44,621 nucleotides of DNA from Candidatus Ryanbacteria bacterium CG10_big_fil_rev_8_21_14_0_10_43_42 (GCA_002793915.1 PFEF01000010.1:15390-60010), one strand, 5' to 3'. Shown: positions 15,585-23,322, numbered from the stretch's first letter. Numbers and translations are program-made. The notes: generated from the letters alone by a model not told the origin.

Positions 15585-16244
15585 ATGAAAGGACTTTTTA
15601 TATTGCTCGTCATTCTTATCATCGGAGGGGGAGGATATTATGTTTATCAACAACAGGGGCGCGTGCTTACCGATAGTGATATGACCGAGGAAGAAACAAT
15701 GCCTGATGAAAAAGCGTTAGAGGCATTTTTTCAGGAAACACTCGTTGTAAAATCGGTAGAGCGTATCGGGTTTCCAATAGAGGGATTTGATGCCACACTT
15801 CTTTTGCAGGCATTTCCTCGCCTGGAAGAAAGGGATTTTGATGGTGTGAAGTCATTTGAGGGGCATTATGAAATTACGGACGGCACGCTTGCATTTATCC
15901 GCGACCAGGAAAGTCCCGTTTCTTCCGCGGAGCGTACAATATCAAATGAGGGATATGTTATCCTTTTGAACAATGTTTCTGCCAGACTGGAAAAAGACAT
16001 ACGGGATGAAGCATCCATTACGGATCTTATATCGATGCTTGCCGGAGAGGAGGGTGTGTCGTCGGTGCCGATTATGCAGGAATATGAAGGAAAGGTGGTA
16101 TATACGGTGGACGCCGCTGTGGATCCGGAGCCGCTTGAAGCAGATTGTCGTCTACGAGAAGGCACATTTAACGATTGCGGTACTACATGCGCGCCAAATG
16201 CGGAGGTATGTACAAGCGTTTGCGCTTTTACTTGTGAATATTAA
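15585..16244 (+). CDS. Membrane-anchored protein with Cys-rich C-terminus
   Basis: The product has 219 residues from the ATG at 15585. A hydrophobic anchor covers about 1-20 (KGLFILLVILIIGGGGYYV), then there is a soluble body without a recognised fold, and the last 30 residues carry six cysteines (CRLREGTFNDCGTTC...EVCTSVCAFTCEY), probably a disulfide-knotted extracellular module. I prefer this start to the in-frame ATG at 15483 because it begins directly at the membrane anchor and lies 5 bases after TACTAT. The oxidative-folding genes at 21449-22425 would be suitable helpers. It sits 20 bp upstream of the DM13 gene, which has a similar anchor. Confidence 0.7.
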   Translation: MKGLFILLVILIIGGGGYYVYQQQGRVLTDSDMTEEETMPDEKALEAFFQETLVVKSVERIGFPIEGFDATLLLQAFPRLEERDFDGVKSFEGHYEITDGTLAFIRDQESPVSSAERTISNEGYVILLNNVSARLEKDIRDEASITDLISMLAGEEGVSSVPIMQEYEGKVVYTVDAAVDPEPLEADCRLREGTFNDCGTTCAPNAEVCTSVCAFTCEY

Positions 16245-16252
16245 TTTTCTTT

Positions 16253-16258
16253 TAAAAT
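16253..16258 (+). promoter_or_regulatory. -10 box for leaderless transcription of the DM13 gene
   Basis: TAAAAT lies exactly 6 bases before the ATG at 16265. Confidence 0.45.
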
Positions 16259-16264
16259 AACACC

Positions 16265-16864
16265 ATGAAATCATTTTTATTCATCGCAGTATCTCTTATT
16301 ATTTTCGGTGCCGGATGGTACTTTATTTCTCCTTTGGTGGTAAACAAAGAGATCGACGAGCAGTTTCCGGATGTTTCCGTTCCCACATCAATGCCAACAT
16401 CGGAAGAACTTGCGGAAATGTCGCCTGAACAGTTGGATGCTATAAAGGAAAATGTAATGGCGGAAACAGCGGCGATGCCCGATACGATAATGGAGGAGGA
16501 TATGCCTCATGAAACGGAACCGGTAATTCTTGCTAAAGGGATGTTTAAGGATGCCGATGGTTTTCATAGAGGCTCCGGTGATGCGGTTATATATCAATTA
16601 CCGGATGGAAGCCGTATTCTTCGGTTTGAGAATTTTTCAGTGACAAACGGGCCCGATTTGCGGGTATTGCTGGTTGGGCATACGGATCCGAAAACGCGAG
16701 ATGATGTTATGGACGGGGACTATGTAGAGCTTGATAACTTGAAAGGGAATAAGGGAAATCAGAATTATGAACTGTCAGCTGACATAGATATTACGGCATA
16801 TCAAAGTGTTGTTATTTACTGCAAGCCGTTTCATGTTGTATTTTCAACCGCACTTCTTCAGTAG
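16265..16864 (+). CDS. DM13-domain protein, membrane anchored
   Basis: The product has 199 residues: an N-terminal anchor (about 3-24), a Glu/Pro/Met-rich linker (about 30-85) and a DM13 domain (about 88-199). The linker includes several EEL/MSPEQ motifs. The domain signature is clear: GFHRGSGDAVIYQLPDGSRI, LRFENFSVTNGPDLRVLLVG and the final VVIYCKPFHVVFSTALL with the conserved Cys-x-Pro-Phe. DM13 domains are extracellular electron-transfer or redox-type modules of uncertain function. The neighbours are membrane or secreted proteins, consistent with an outward-facing role. Confidence 0.9.
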   Translation: MKSFLFIAVSLIIFGAGWYFISPLVVNKEIDEQFPDVSVPTSMPTSEELAEMSPEQLDAIKENVMAETAAMPDTIMEEDMPHETEPVILAKGMFKDADGFHRGSGDAVIYQLPDGSRILRFENFSVTNGPDLRVLLVGHTDPKTRDDVMDGDYVELDNLKGNKGNQNYELSADIDITAYQSVVIYCKPFHVVFSTALLQ

Positions 16865-16894
16865 CGTTATTGGTAGCGTGAGAACATAATAAAA

Positions 16895-17527
16895 ATGAAA
16901 ATAGAAATATCCCTTATTATAAATCGCGCCATACAGCTTCTCTTAGCCTTTTTATTTATTCATAATGTTAGTTCGCGATTGTTTTTACCCATTATTGCGG
17001 TATTTATCACGGAGATGATAGGGGGAGCGACGCTAACGACCGTGGGATTTGCGGTAGCACTTTATTCCATTGCAAAATCCATTGTGCAAGTGCCGGTGGC
17101 GCGTTATACCGATACGCATGACGGAGAGTATGATGATTTCTATATCATGTTGGCGGGGTCTCTTATTACGGCTATATATAGTTTCGGGTTTATTATCATA
17201 TCGACACCGTTGCATCTTTACCTCTTATCGTCTTTCGGAGGTGTCGGCGCGGCGCTTTTAATGGCGGGATATTATGGTATTTTTGCGCGTCACGTAGATA
17301 AGGGATCGGAAGGATTTGAATGGAGTTTATTCAGTGTAGGAGGGCTTACTATCTCAACGGCAATCGGAGGGGCAATTGGAGGAATTTTTGCCGACATGTT
17401 CGGGTTTTCCATGCTTTTTATGGTATCCGGTTCGCTTGCTATGGTTGCGAGCTTGCTCCTTATATTTTTGCGTCCGTATATGTATAAGATGCGGCGGGAA
17501 ATGAAAGTCCCTCCCCTTAAAATATAA
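16895..17527 (+). CDS. Half-length MFS-type transporter (six TM segments)
   Basis: The 210-residue product covers only one six-helix bundle of the major facilitator fold. The loop between TM2 and TM3 (VPVARYTDTHDGEYDDF) resembles motif A (GxxxDrxGrR) of the N-terminal half but is altered. Glycine-rich TM5 (GGAIGGIFADMFGFSMLF) is typical. The stop is clean and the next gene is unrelated, so the second half is not simply frameshifted out of view. Half-size MFS proteins could act as homodimers, but a degenerate or non-transport role is possible. Confidence 0.75.
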   Translation: MKIEISLIINRAIQLLLAFLFIHNVSSRLFLPIIAVFITEMIGGATLTTVGFAVALYSIAKSIVQVPVARYTDTHDGEYDDFYIMLAGSLITAIYSFGFIIISTPLHLYLLSSFGGVGAALLMAGYYGIFARHVDKGSEGFEWSLFSVGGLTISTAIGGAIGGIFADMFGFSMLFMVSGSLAMVASLLLIFLRPYMYKMRREMKVPPLKI

Positions 17528-17541
17528 AGTAACGTTTGAGT

Positions 17542-17961
17542 ATGAAAATATGCTATCCGTGCATGGCGGTTCTTACATTATTTCTTATATTAGCAGTACA
17601 TGCATTTGCTCTCATTGCCGGATTATATGAGATGTCATTTATTTGGATTGATATACCGCTTCATATTGGCGGGGGTATTTTTTTCGGTTTTGTCTGGTTA
17701 TGGTTTCTAGGCACATCATACGGCGCAAGGATTTCGGGAAGTCCGTCGTTGTTTATAATGAAACTGCTGATTATATTAATAGCACTGGGAGGTAGTTTTC
17801 TGTGGGAACTTTTTGAGCTTGGTATGACGCTCTACGCACGAGATATGGCATTCATGGTTGGGTGGTATACGCCGTCTGTGAGTGATGCCCTGACCGATAT
17901 ACTTGCCGGTATCGCCGGCGGTGCAACACTTGCAGGAGTTATTAAAAGAAATAGCATGTAA
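17542..17961 (+). CDS. Membrane protein, YjdF/DUF2238-like
   Basis: The product has 139 residues with four hydrophobic segments. The spaced motifs IDIPLHIGGGIFFGF, GSFLWELFELG and SDALTDILAGIAGG match the pattern (D-x-x-x-H..., W-E-x-x-E, D-x-x-x-D-x-x-x) of YjdF/VanZ-type membrane proteins, whose role is unknown. I start at the ATG at 17542; a TTG two codons earlier is also open. It follows the half-MFS gene by 14 bp and precedes the next gene by 4 bp, so these genes form one operon. Confidence 0.75.
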   Translation: MKICYPCMAVLTLFLILAVHAFALIAGLYEMSFIWIDIPLHIGGGIFFGFVWLWFLGTSYGARISGSPSLFIMKLLIILIALGGSFLWELFELGMTLYARDMAFMVGWYTPSVSDALTDILAGIAGGATLAGVIKRNSM

Positions 17962-17965
17962 GTAT

Positions 17966-18640
17966 ATGGAGAGTATGCATTTTTCATCCGAAAATATCAA
18001 AAATGGTTTGGAGACGGGAAAGGAGCGGGAAGTACGAGAGGCAATATTTTCCTCTTTGATAATAGATCAATTGCTTACAACTACCGAAAAATCGTTAGAG
18101 GATGCTGATTATGAAGATGATGAGATAGAAGAGTTTAAGGAAGCTCTTGTCGGTTTATCGTCGGAAGAAATAAAAGGAGTTCTTTCTTTGCCGTATGAAT
18201 TGCGCGGCGTTGTTTTTAATATGTATAAAAAACGTATAGAGAAAGGAGACAGTACGCCTAGTCGTATGGTGAAGGATTTAAATACGTTAGCAGAAGAGCA
18301 CGGGTTTACGATAGGATATCATATTTCCAATATTGATTTGGAGCCTCAAGTTTCAACGGACGCAAAAAAGAAAGAATGGAATATTAAAGGGTATGAGCTT
18401 GATGATAGAGACGGGGTTCCTATGGCGTATTACAGTTTGGATTATGGAAATGTATATCGTCAAAAATCAGGAAAGTATTTATATCTTGTGCGTGCCGAAA
18501 CGGGAGAACGTACATCTCATAAAAGAGATCTCTCTAACAATTGGGGGCGTTCTACGCAATTATCCATAATTGAAAAAATTAATATACACGAATTTGATGA
18601 AAAAACAGAAAGAGCTTATAAAGAGATTTCGGAAAAATAA
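17966..18640 (+). CDS. Hypothetical soluble protein (224 residues)
   Basis: From ATG 17966 the N-terminal half is helical and acidic (EDADYEDDEIEEFKEAL). The C-terminal half is beta-rich with striking conserved-looking blocks: FTIGYHISN, GVPMAYYSLDYGNVY, KYLYLVRAE and SSHKRDLS-like (TSHKRDLSNNWGRS). The YH-S block followed by a YYSLDY block and a Y-L-Y-x-V-R-A strand is reminiscent of ADP-ribosyltransferase-fold proteins, but I cannot confirm this. I chose this start because it is 4 bp after the previous stop; an earlier in-frame ATG at 17903 overlaps that gene. It is the last gene before a convergent minus-strand gene. Confidence 0.7.
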   Translation: MESMHFSSENIKNGLETGKEREVREAIFSSLIIDQLLTTTEKSLEDADYEDDEIEEFKEALVGLSSEEIKGVLSLPYELRGVVFNMYKKRIEKGDSTPSRMVKDLNTLAEEHGFTIGYHISNIDLEPQVSTDAKKKEWNIKGYELDDRDGVPMAYYSLDYGNVYRQKSGKYLYLVRAETGERTSHKRDLSNNWGRSTQLSIIEKINIHEFDEKTERAYKEISEK

Positions 18641-18659
18641 AAACCACCTATGTGGTGGT
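18634..18659 (-). terminator. Terminator between convergent genes
   Basis: The perfect arms ACCACC (18643-18648) and GGTGGT (18654-18659) are, read on the minus strand, followed by TTTTTATTTTT. The minus-strand gene's stop codon lies inside the loop, so its last residues (Thr-Thr-Thr) are encoded by the stem. Confidence 0.75.
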
Positions 18660-18923
18660 ACGGATGATGGCAGATGTGATGCGCAGTGTTTCTCTGATGT
18701 TATGCGTATTCTCGAATGACTGTAGCCATTTAAGAAGAAGAGGGTGGTTTTTTAGTGTTTCTCTGATGCCGTTATTTGTTATGGGATGAGGTAGTTTTCC
18801 GAGGAAAATTTTTGCTGATATTATATCCTGAAAATTGGGGTTGTAGGATGAGAAAGAGGCATCTTCAGAATATTGTTCCAGAAAAGACAATACTGCGGTA
18901 ACAATTTGCTCACAATTAAGCAT
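18648..18923 (-). CDS. Hypothetical small helical protein (91 residues)
   Basis: The product is soluble and predominantly helical (CEQIVTAVLSFLEQYSEDA, NGIRETLKNHPLLLKWLQSF), with no recognised family. An AAAAGGAGA ribosome-binding site five bases before the ATG, an excellent TTGACA-17-TACTAT promoter and a terminator fused to the stop codon show that it is expressed as its own unit. It belongs to the set of small Shine-Dalgarno-class genes with classic promoters found at 8123, 9071, 38098 and 38597. Confidence 0.75.
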   Translation of the reverse strand: MLNCEQIVTAVLSFLEQYSEDASFSSYNPNFQDIISAKIFLGKLPHPITNNGIRETLKNHPLLLKWLQSFENTHNIRETLRITSAIIRTTT

Positions 18924-18945
18924 GTGGTCTCCTTTTCTGATTCAT

Positions 18946-18974
18946 ATAGTACTATAATATAAATTTTATGTCAA
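18946..18974 (-). promoter_or_regulatory. Promoter of the 91-residue gene
   Basis: On the minus strand, TTGACA (18969-18974) and TACTAT (18946-18951) with a 17-bp spacer. Confidence 0.7.
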
Positions 18975-19014
18975 TATTATTCTTCATTTTTAAAAAAAGG
19001 TACAGTAAGTGTGT

Positions 19015-20139
19015 ATGGAACCACTTGCTTCCCGTATACGTCCGCGCACCCGTGATGAATTTGTAGGACAAGAACATTTGGTAGGTGCCGGAAAACCTCT
19101 TAGAATAGCTTTGGAAGAAAAGCATTTATTCTCGTTTTTGCTGTGGGGACCGCCGGGTGTAGGGAAAACAACGCTTGCACGCATATATGCTCGCAGTCTG
19201 GACGCTTGCATGTATGAGCTTTCGGCTGTATCTGCCGGTAAGGATGATATACGAAAAATTATAAAGGAAGATACGGGGGAACGTCCCAAAGTTCTTTTTT
19301 TGGACGAAATTCATCGATTTAATAAAGCACAGCAGGATTTTCTTCTTCCGTATGTCGAATCGGGCGTAATTACTCTTATTGGCGCTACAACGGAAAATCC
19401 CAGTTTTGAAGTTATAGCTCCTCTTCTCTCACGATGCCGTGTTTTTGTTTTACATGAATTTTCTCATGAAGAAATGAAGCGTATTATCGCACGCACTCGG
19501 CTTAAGATTGATGATGAATCGCAAGATTGGCTTATAGAAGCGTCTAACGGGGATGCGCGCCAGGCAATTACTATGCTAGAAGCCACTCATGCGTTGTATG
19601 GCGATATTACGCTCACCGCCCTTAAAGAAACGTTGCAATCACAATTTTTACGATACGATAAAAAGGGAGAGGATCACTATAATACCGTGAGTGCATTTAT
19701 AAAAAGCATGCGTGCAAGCCAGCCGAATGCCGCTTTATATTATTTGGCACGCATGGTAAACGCCGGAGAGGATCCGAAATTTATTGCTCGTCGTATGGTT
19801 ATATTCGCAAGTGAAGATATTGGTCTTGCACAGCCGACCGCCTTGGTAGTTGCGAATGCGGTGTTTCGTGCGGTAGAAACGGTTGGGTATCCGGAATGTG
19901 CCATTAATTTGGCTCATGGTGTTTCTTATTTGGCGGGCGCAAAAAAAGACAGAAGTTCGTATGAGGCATATATGCATGCCACGGCAGACGTGAAAAAGCA
20001 TGGCAATTTGCCGATACCTATGAGTATTCGCAATGCGCCGACTGATCTTATGAAAGAGATCGGATACGGAAAAGATTATGAAGCATATACGAAAGAAAGT
20101 CTTCTTCCCGATGCCATAAAAAACAAAAAGTATCTGTGA
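19015..20139 (+). CDS. rarA: RarA/MgsA-family AAA+ ATPase (replication-associated recombination protein A)
   Basis: The product has 374 residues from the ATG at 19015, preferred over the GTG at 19009. It shows the family N-terminus [22 protein letters not shown], Walker [10 protein letters not shown] (45-53), Walker [17 protein letters not shown], the sensor [21 protein letters not shown], and the C-terminal tetramerisation region [16 protein letters not shown]. RarA acts at stalled replication forks alongside clamp-loader-like functions. TACAGT (19001-19006) lies 8 bases before the ATG and there is no ribosome-binding site. Confidence 0.95.
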   Translation: MEPLASRIRPRTRDEFVGQEHLVGAGKPLRIALEEKHLFSFLLWGPPGVGKTTLARIYARSLDACMYELSAVSAGKDDIRKIIKEDTGERPKVLFLDEIHRFNKAQQDFLLPYVESGVITLIGATTENPSFEVIAPLLSRCRVFVLHEFSHEEMKRIIARTRLKIDDESQDWLIEASNGDARQAITMLEATHALYGDITLTALKETLQSQFLRYDKKGEDHYNTVSAFIKSMRASQPNAALYYLARMVNAGEDPKFIARRMVIFASEDIGLAQPTALVVANAVFRAVETVGYPECAINLAHGVSYLAGAKKDRSSYEAYMHATADVKKHGNLPIPMSIRNAPTDLMKEIGYGKDYEAYTKESLLPDAIKNKKYL

Positions 20140-20153
20140 GCAGTTATGTATGT

Positions 20154-20234
20154 ATGAATACGAATTATATAACAGGAACTATTATAGTAACGTTTCCTCT
20201 TCTCTTTTTACTTCTGGTGGCTTTTATGCATTAA
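20154..20234 (+). CDS. Possible 26-residue single-TM peptide
   Basis: Between rarA and doxX a short frame encodes 26 residues beginning MNTNYITGTIIVTF, nearly all hydrophobic and able to span a membrane, ending AFMH. There is no ribosome-binding site; TATGTA lies just upstream. Small membrane peptides are plausible in such gaps but chance cannot be excluded. Confidence 0.3.
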   Translation: MNTNYITGTIIVTFPLLFLLLVAFMH

Positions 20235-20244
20235 GAAAAAGCGA

Positions 20245-20250
20245 TACAAT
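20245..20250 (+). promoter_or_regulatory. -10 box for leaderless transcription of the DoxX gene
   Basis: TACAAT lies exactly 6 bases before the ATG at 20257. Confidence 0.5.
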
Positions 20251-20256
20251 GGAGAT

Positions 20257-20652
20257 ATGTTTGAATCGTTTACACCTTTCGCGGCATATGAAGATATCGT
20301 TCTCCTTTTTGTTCGGGTGAGTTTAGGTGTTGCAATGATGTATTTTGGATGGGATAAGGTACGTGATCTTAGAGCCAACGCGGATGATTTCACCAAGATG
20401 GGGTTTAAGCCCGGGTGGTTCTGGGGTACGCTCATTGCTTTATTGGAATTCGGAGGCGGATTGTTAATGATCGGGGGTATTTTTGTCGGATTTGTCGCCT
20501 TTTTGTTTGGGTTTCAGATGGCGTTGGGAGGAATTATGAAGGTATTTAAATGGAAAAAACCTTTTTCGGATTCTTCATATGATTTTATCCTACTCGCCCT
20601 TACGCTTGTATTTCTTACCTATGGTCCGGGCGCATATGTACTTTTTCGTTGA
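20257..20652 (+). CDS. DoxX-family membrane protein
   Basis: The product has 131 residues and four membrane segments. It has the DoxX signatures LLFVRVSLGVAMMYFGWDKV and LLEFGGGLLMIGGIFVGFVAFLFGFQMALG. DoxX-type proteins are associated with thiol/oxidative-stress membrane complexes and quinone-linked redox in several bacteria; the exact reaction is unknown. It is convergent, with a 5-bp gap, to the CcdA gene of the disulfide-handling operon, which supports a redox setting. Confidence 0.85.
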   Translation: MFESFTPFAAYEDIVLLFVRVSLGVAMMYFGWDKVRDLRANADDFTKMGFKPGWFWGTLIALLEFGGGLLMIGGIFVGFVAFLFGFQMALGGIMKVFKWKKPFSDSSYDFILLALTLVFLTYGPGAYVLFR

Positions 20653-20657
20653 GATAT

Positions 20658-21419
20658 TTACAGATAATCGAGCAGGCGATCGTAATTAATAAAATCAAGA
20701 AGCTGATATCCGTATTGTATAGTAAGGCCAAATTGGTCAGTAACAAGAAGAATGCCAAGCAGGACTAAGAATATGCCGCCGACTATGGAAACGGCGCCCA
20801 GGTATCTCGTATAGTTGGCAATATACGCGGATGCTTTTGCGTATCCGGCGGCAAGAATAATAAATGGAATCGCAAGACCAAAAGAAAAAACAGTAAGAAG
20901 AAGAGCGCCGGTAACGGCGGTGGCTGATACGGATGCCAGGAAAAGGATGGATCCTAAGATGGGTCCCACGCATGGCGTCCAACCGAACGCAAAAGCGCCT
21001 CCAATTATTAGCGAGCTAGACGGCTTGCCAAGCTCAAGCCATGATGGAATGGGGATATGTTTTTCAGTTTGAAACAGAGCGAGTTTAAATATGCCGAGCA
21101 TAAAGAGACCAAATAAAATCACAAACGCGCCTCCTATGCGAGCGAGCCAAATACGATAAGGCACCAATGTTTGCCCTAAAAGACCGGCAAGTGTTCCAAA
21201 TACGATAAAAACAATACTAAATCCCAGAATAAAAAAAATACCGTTTAGGAATATTTTTCTACGCGCCGCCCGGGCAATATCATGATTCTGATTTTGTAAA
21301 TCCTTTTGGTCAACACCACTGATAAAACCCAGATATGCCGGTACGAGCGGAAGGGTGCAGGGAGCGAGAAAAGTAAGCAGTCCCGCAACGAAAGATGAAA
21401 TAACAAAACTGATCCCCAT
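20658..21419 (-). CDS. ccdA: CcdA/DsbD-type thiol-disulfide transmembrane electron carrier
   Basis: The product has 253 residues with six or seven membrane helices. The paired functional cysteines are present: LAPCTLPLVPAYLGFI (Cys21) and GWTPCVGPILGSIL (Cys150), each flanked by the conserved prolines. CcdA passes reducing equivalents from cytoplasmic thiols to extracytoplasmic thiol proteins. It is the last gene of a minus-strand operon after a glutaredoxin and a DsbA-like protein, giving a complete inside-to-outside thiol path. Confidence 0.92.
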   Translation of the reverse strand: MGISFVISSFVAGLLTFLAPCTLPLVPAYLGFISGVDQKDLQNQNHDIARAARRKIFLNGIFFILGFSIVFIVFGTLAGLLGQTLVPYRIWLARIGGAFVILFGLFMLGIFKLALFQTEKHIPIPSWLELGKPSSSLIIGGAFAFGWTPCVGPILGSILFLASVSATAVTGALLLTVFSFGLAIPFIILAAGYAKASAYIANYTRYLGAVSIVGGIFLVLLGILLVTDQFGLTIQYGYQLLDFINYDRLLDYL

Positions 21420-21448
21420 TTTATTGTGTCGGAATTACAGATGATGCG

Positions 21449-22168
21449 TTATTCACGTTTTATTTGTCCGATGAAAGCGGCAATTTGTTCATAGGGAAGT
21501 GCTCCGCTTACGGGAGTTCCTTTGCCGTCGGGACCAATAATAACGGAGTAAGGCGTGCCACGTCCGCCGGATGCAGTAGCGTCCTGTAGATCGGCGTCTA
21601 CGGCATCGGATGCTTCTTTTGAAGAGAGACAGGCATTAAACGCATCGGTGCTAATATTAAGATCGGAGGCGATTTGTCGATAGAGGCTAGTGTTAAGATT
21701 TTGCTGATTGGCAAATAGGCGATCAGAGAATTCCCAAAATATATCATTACCTCCAAGGGAAGCCGCGCATTCTGATGCCACGGACGCTTCGCGGGCACTG
21801 GAATGAATTTGCGAAAGCGGGAAGTGACGGTACACCCATCGCACGTCATTGGGAAAATCTTCAAGTATACGTGCAAGAGTGGGATGAAATCGACTGCAAA
21901 ATGGACACTCATAATCGGAATACTCCACAATGGTAATGGGGGCGCTTGGATTACCGCGGATGTGGTCATCGTCCGTGACGGGGCGTACGGTTACTTCTCC
22001 CCGCGGCACGTCTGCATTAACAGAATTCTCATTGCCGGCGAGAGCAGTTTTGCCGAGTTCGGGAGAGGATATGCGGTTACCGGAAAAAATAATGGCACCC
22101 GCAATAAATAAACTCGCTACGATAATAGCACCCGGCACATTTAAAAATCCTTGATCTGTTTTTTGCAT
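21449..22168 (-). CDS. Membrane-anchored DsbA-like thiol-disulfide oxidoreductase (BdbD/Thioredoxin_4 type)
   Basis: The product has 239 residues: N-terminal anchor (about 12-30), a linker, then a thioredoxin-fold domain with inserted helices. The active site is SDYECPFCSRFHP (Cys88-Pro-Phe-Cys91), followed by YRHFPLSQIH and the cis-proline loop RGTPYSVIIG. Such proteins introduce or isomerise disulfides in exported proteins. The Cys-rich protein at 15585 and other exported proteins in the window are possible substrates. It lies between glutaredoxin and ccdA in one operon. Confidence 0.92.
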   Translation of the reverse strand: MQKTDQGFLNVPGAIIVASLFIAGAIIFSGNRISSPELGKTALAGNENSVNADVPRGEVTVRPVTDDDHIRGNPSAPITIVEYSDYECPFCSRFHPTLARILEDFPNDVRWVYRHFPLSQIHSSAREASVASECAASLGGNDIFWEFSDRLFANQQNLNTSLYRQIASDLNISTDAFNACLSSKEASDAVDADLQDATASGGRGTPYSVIIGPDGKGTPVSGALPYEQIAAFIGQIKRE

Positions 22169-22179
22169 ATGGATACGTA

Positions 22180-22425
22180 TTACAGTCCCAGTGAGGAGCG
22201 TACTTTTGCTTCGTCAAATCCAATGATCATTTCTTCCCCTATAAAAATTACCGGAACACCCATTTGTCCGCTTTTTGCAATCATCTCATTTCTTTTTTCA
22301 GTATCGGTCGCAACATCATATTCGGTATATGTTATGGCATGTTCTTTAAAGAATTCCTTTGCCATATTACAAAATGCACAAGTAGGGGTTGAATAAATTG
22401 TTACGTTTTTTTGCTCTTCGCTCAT
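22180..22425 (-). CDS. Glutaredoxin-family protein (NrdH/YruB-like)
   Basis: The product has 81 residues with the active site TPTCAFCNMAKEFF (Cys16 and Cys19), TVP-like GVPVIFIGEEMIIGFD cis-Pro loop, and the compact length of glutaredoxin-like/NrdH proteins. It would be a cytoplasmic thiol reductant, here plausibly for CcdA or for the Prx5-type peroxiredoxin at 8231. It is the first gene of the minus-strand operon; its promoter must lie in the 522-bp gene-free region upstream. Confidence 0.9.
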   Translation of the reverse strand: MSEEQKNVTIYSTPTCAFCNMAKEFFKEHAITYTEYDVATDTEKRNEMIAKSGQMGVPVIFIGEEMIIGFDEAKVRSSLGL

Positions 22426-22549
22426 AAAAATATGTTTTAGCTTAATAAATCATAACTCAACAAAAAGATTCTCCTTATGTATTCTACACCAGGATCTTAA
22501 AAAGTAAAAATTCATAAAACGAGAATATATGTATATAGGCAATTTAAAA

Positions 22550-22583
22550 CCCCCTATTGGGAGTTCATGGTAAAAATAGGGGG
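22550..22583 (+). repeat. 9-bp inverted repeat at the start of the G-rich tract
   Basis: CCCCCTATT (22550-22558) pairs with AATAGGGGG (22575-22583) around a 16-nt loop. It is not followed by a T-run. Confidence 0.6.
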
Positions 22584-22745
22584 GGAGGTAGAAGATATTA
22601 AAGGGTTTTGTATTGTAGGTTTGTAGTAGGGATATGTGCGGGGAGTGGGTAAGATTCAGTTGAGGGGTAGGGGTAATGGTAGAAGAGTAGAGGGAGGGGG
22701 TAGGTGTCGGGATTGGGGGGAGGTTGCTAGAGGGGGGAGAGGAGT
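22567..22745 (+). other. G-rich, C-poor strand-asymmetric tract
   Basis: By hand count about 86 of 179 bases are G and only 4 are C. There are many runs of three to seven G (for example 22579-22585, a seven-G run, and six-G runs near 22715 and 22732), so G-quadruplexes could form on this strand. No reading frame explains it. Confidence 0.7.
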
Positions 22746-22848
22746 CGGAGTTACTACAAAACTTTCTTAAATATCTTTAAAAGTTCTTTTGTTATTTATA
22801 ATGGTATAAGATATGCTGTCGGTACTCAAGATACAAAAGCAATAAACC

Positions 22849-22857
22849 TGTGGATAA
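22849..22857 (-). promoter_or_regulatory. Single perfect DnaA-box match
   Basis: TGTGGATAA is the complement of the consensus TTATCCACA. Only one exact match was noticed in this region, so an origin function is not supported by this alone. Confidence 0.3.
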
Positions 22858-22947
22858 CTATTATAAGAGAGTATGGTAATAGCTTACAATAAGGATAGTT
22901 TATATATACTTACATAAAAAGGTCGTTTTAATTCAGTTGTTTAACGT

Positions 22948-23226
22948 ATGTCTATGAAAGCACTTCATGTAGTTACCTTTATCCTTCTTGTGGTGGGAGG
23001 TCTTAATTGGCTTCTTGTCGGCTTGTTTCAGTGGGATATTGGGCAAGTTCTTGGTGGTATGGATAGTATGTTGTCCCGCATTGTGTATGTTCTTGTGGGA
23101 GCTTCCGCCGTTGTTGTTTTATTTACACATAAAAAGGATTGTCGGGCATGTTCAATGGGAGGATCAAAGCCTTCTATGCCGCCAACAAATCCGCAGGGCT
23201 CGAATATGGGTGGTGCGGGAATGTAA
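22948..23226 (+). CDS. DUF378 small membrane protein
   Basis: The product has up to 92 residues; ATG 22954 is an alternative start two codons in. Two membrane helices carry the DUF378 signature VVGGLNWLLVGLFQWD and LSRIVYVLVGASAVVVLF. The tail (CRACSMGGSKPSMPPTNPQG...) is Gly/Pro/Met-rich with two cysteines, longer than the usual DUF378 end. The function is unknown. A perfect 16-bp hairpin terminator follows. Confidence 0.85.
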   Translation: MSMKALHVVTFILLVVGGLNWLLVGLFQWDIGQVLGGMDSMLSRIVYVLVGASAVVVLFTHKKDCRACSMGGSKPSMPPTNPQGSNMGGAGM

Positions 23227-23252
23227 TTTCCTTTTTGTCTCATAAATTTCAA

Positions 23253-23288
23253 ACACATAAAATGACCCCGGAGGGTCATTTTATGTGT
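23253..23288 (+). terminator. Long perfect hairpin, probably a bidirectional terminator
   Basis: A 16-bp perfect stem (23253-23268 with 23273-23288) surrounds a CGGA tetraloop. The stem carries AAAA/TTTT blocks internally and a T-run follows about 5 bases after the stem. Confidence 0.8.
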
Positions 23289-23310
23289 GCATTTTTTTAA
23301 TGGCATGGTA

Positions 23311-23316
23311 TATAAT
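23311..23316 (+). promoter_or_regulatory. Consensus -10 box for leaderless transcription of msrB
   Basis: TATAAT lies exactly 6 bases before the ATG at 23323. Confidence 0.6.
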
Positions 23317-23322
23317 GGACGC

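Larger units (their letters stand above)
22426..22947. other. 522-bp gene-free divergent region with G-rich strand
   Basis: This lies between the divergent glutaredoxin and DUF378 genes. No ORF is supported on either strand. It contains a hairpin (22550-22583), a G-rich/C-poor tract (22567-22745), an AT-rich stretch (about 22760-22940) and a single perfect DnaA-box match (22849-22857). Confidence 0.8.

Noticed and set aside
16895-17961. Frameshifted full-length MFS gene spanning two frames
   Set aside because: The downstream frame encodes a YjdF-like protein with its own motifs, not a second MFS half.
22426-22947. Replication origin
   Set aside because: Only one exact DnaA box and no dnaA, dnaN or rpmH nearby; kept as a low-interest lead, not as a feature call.
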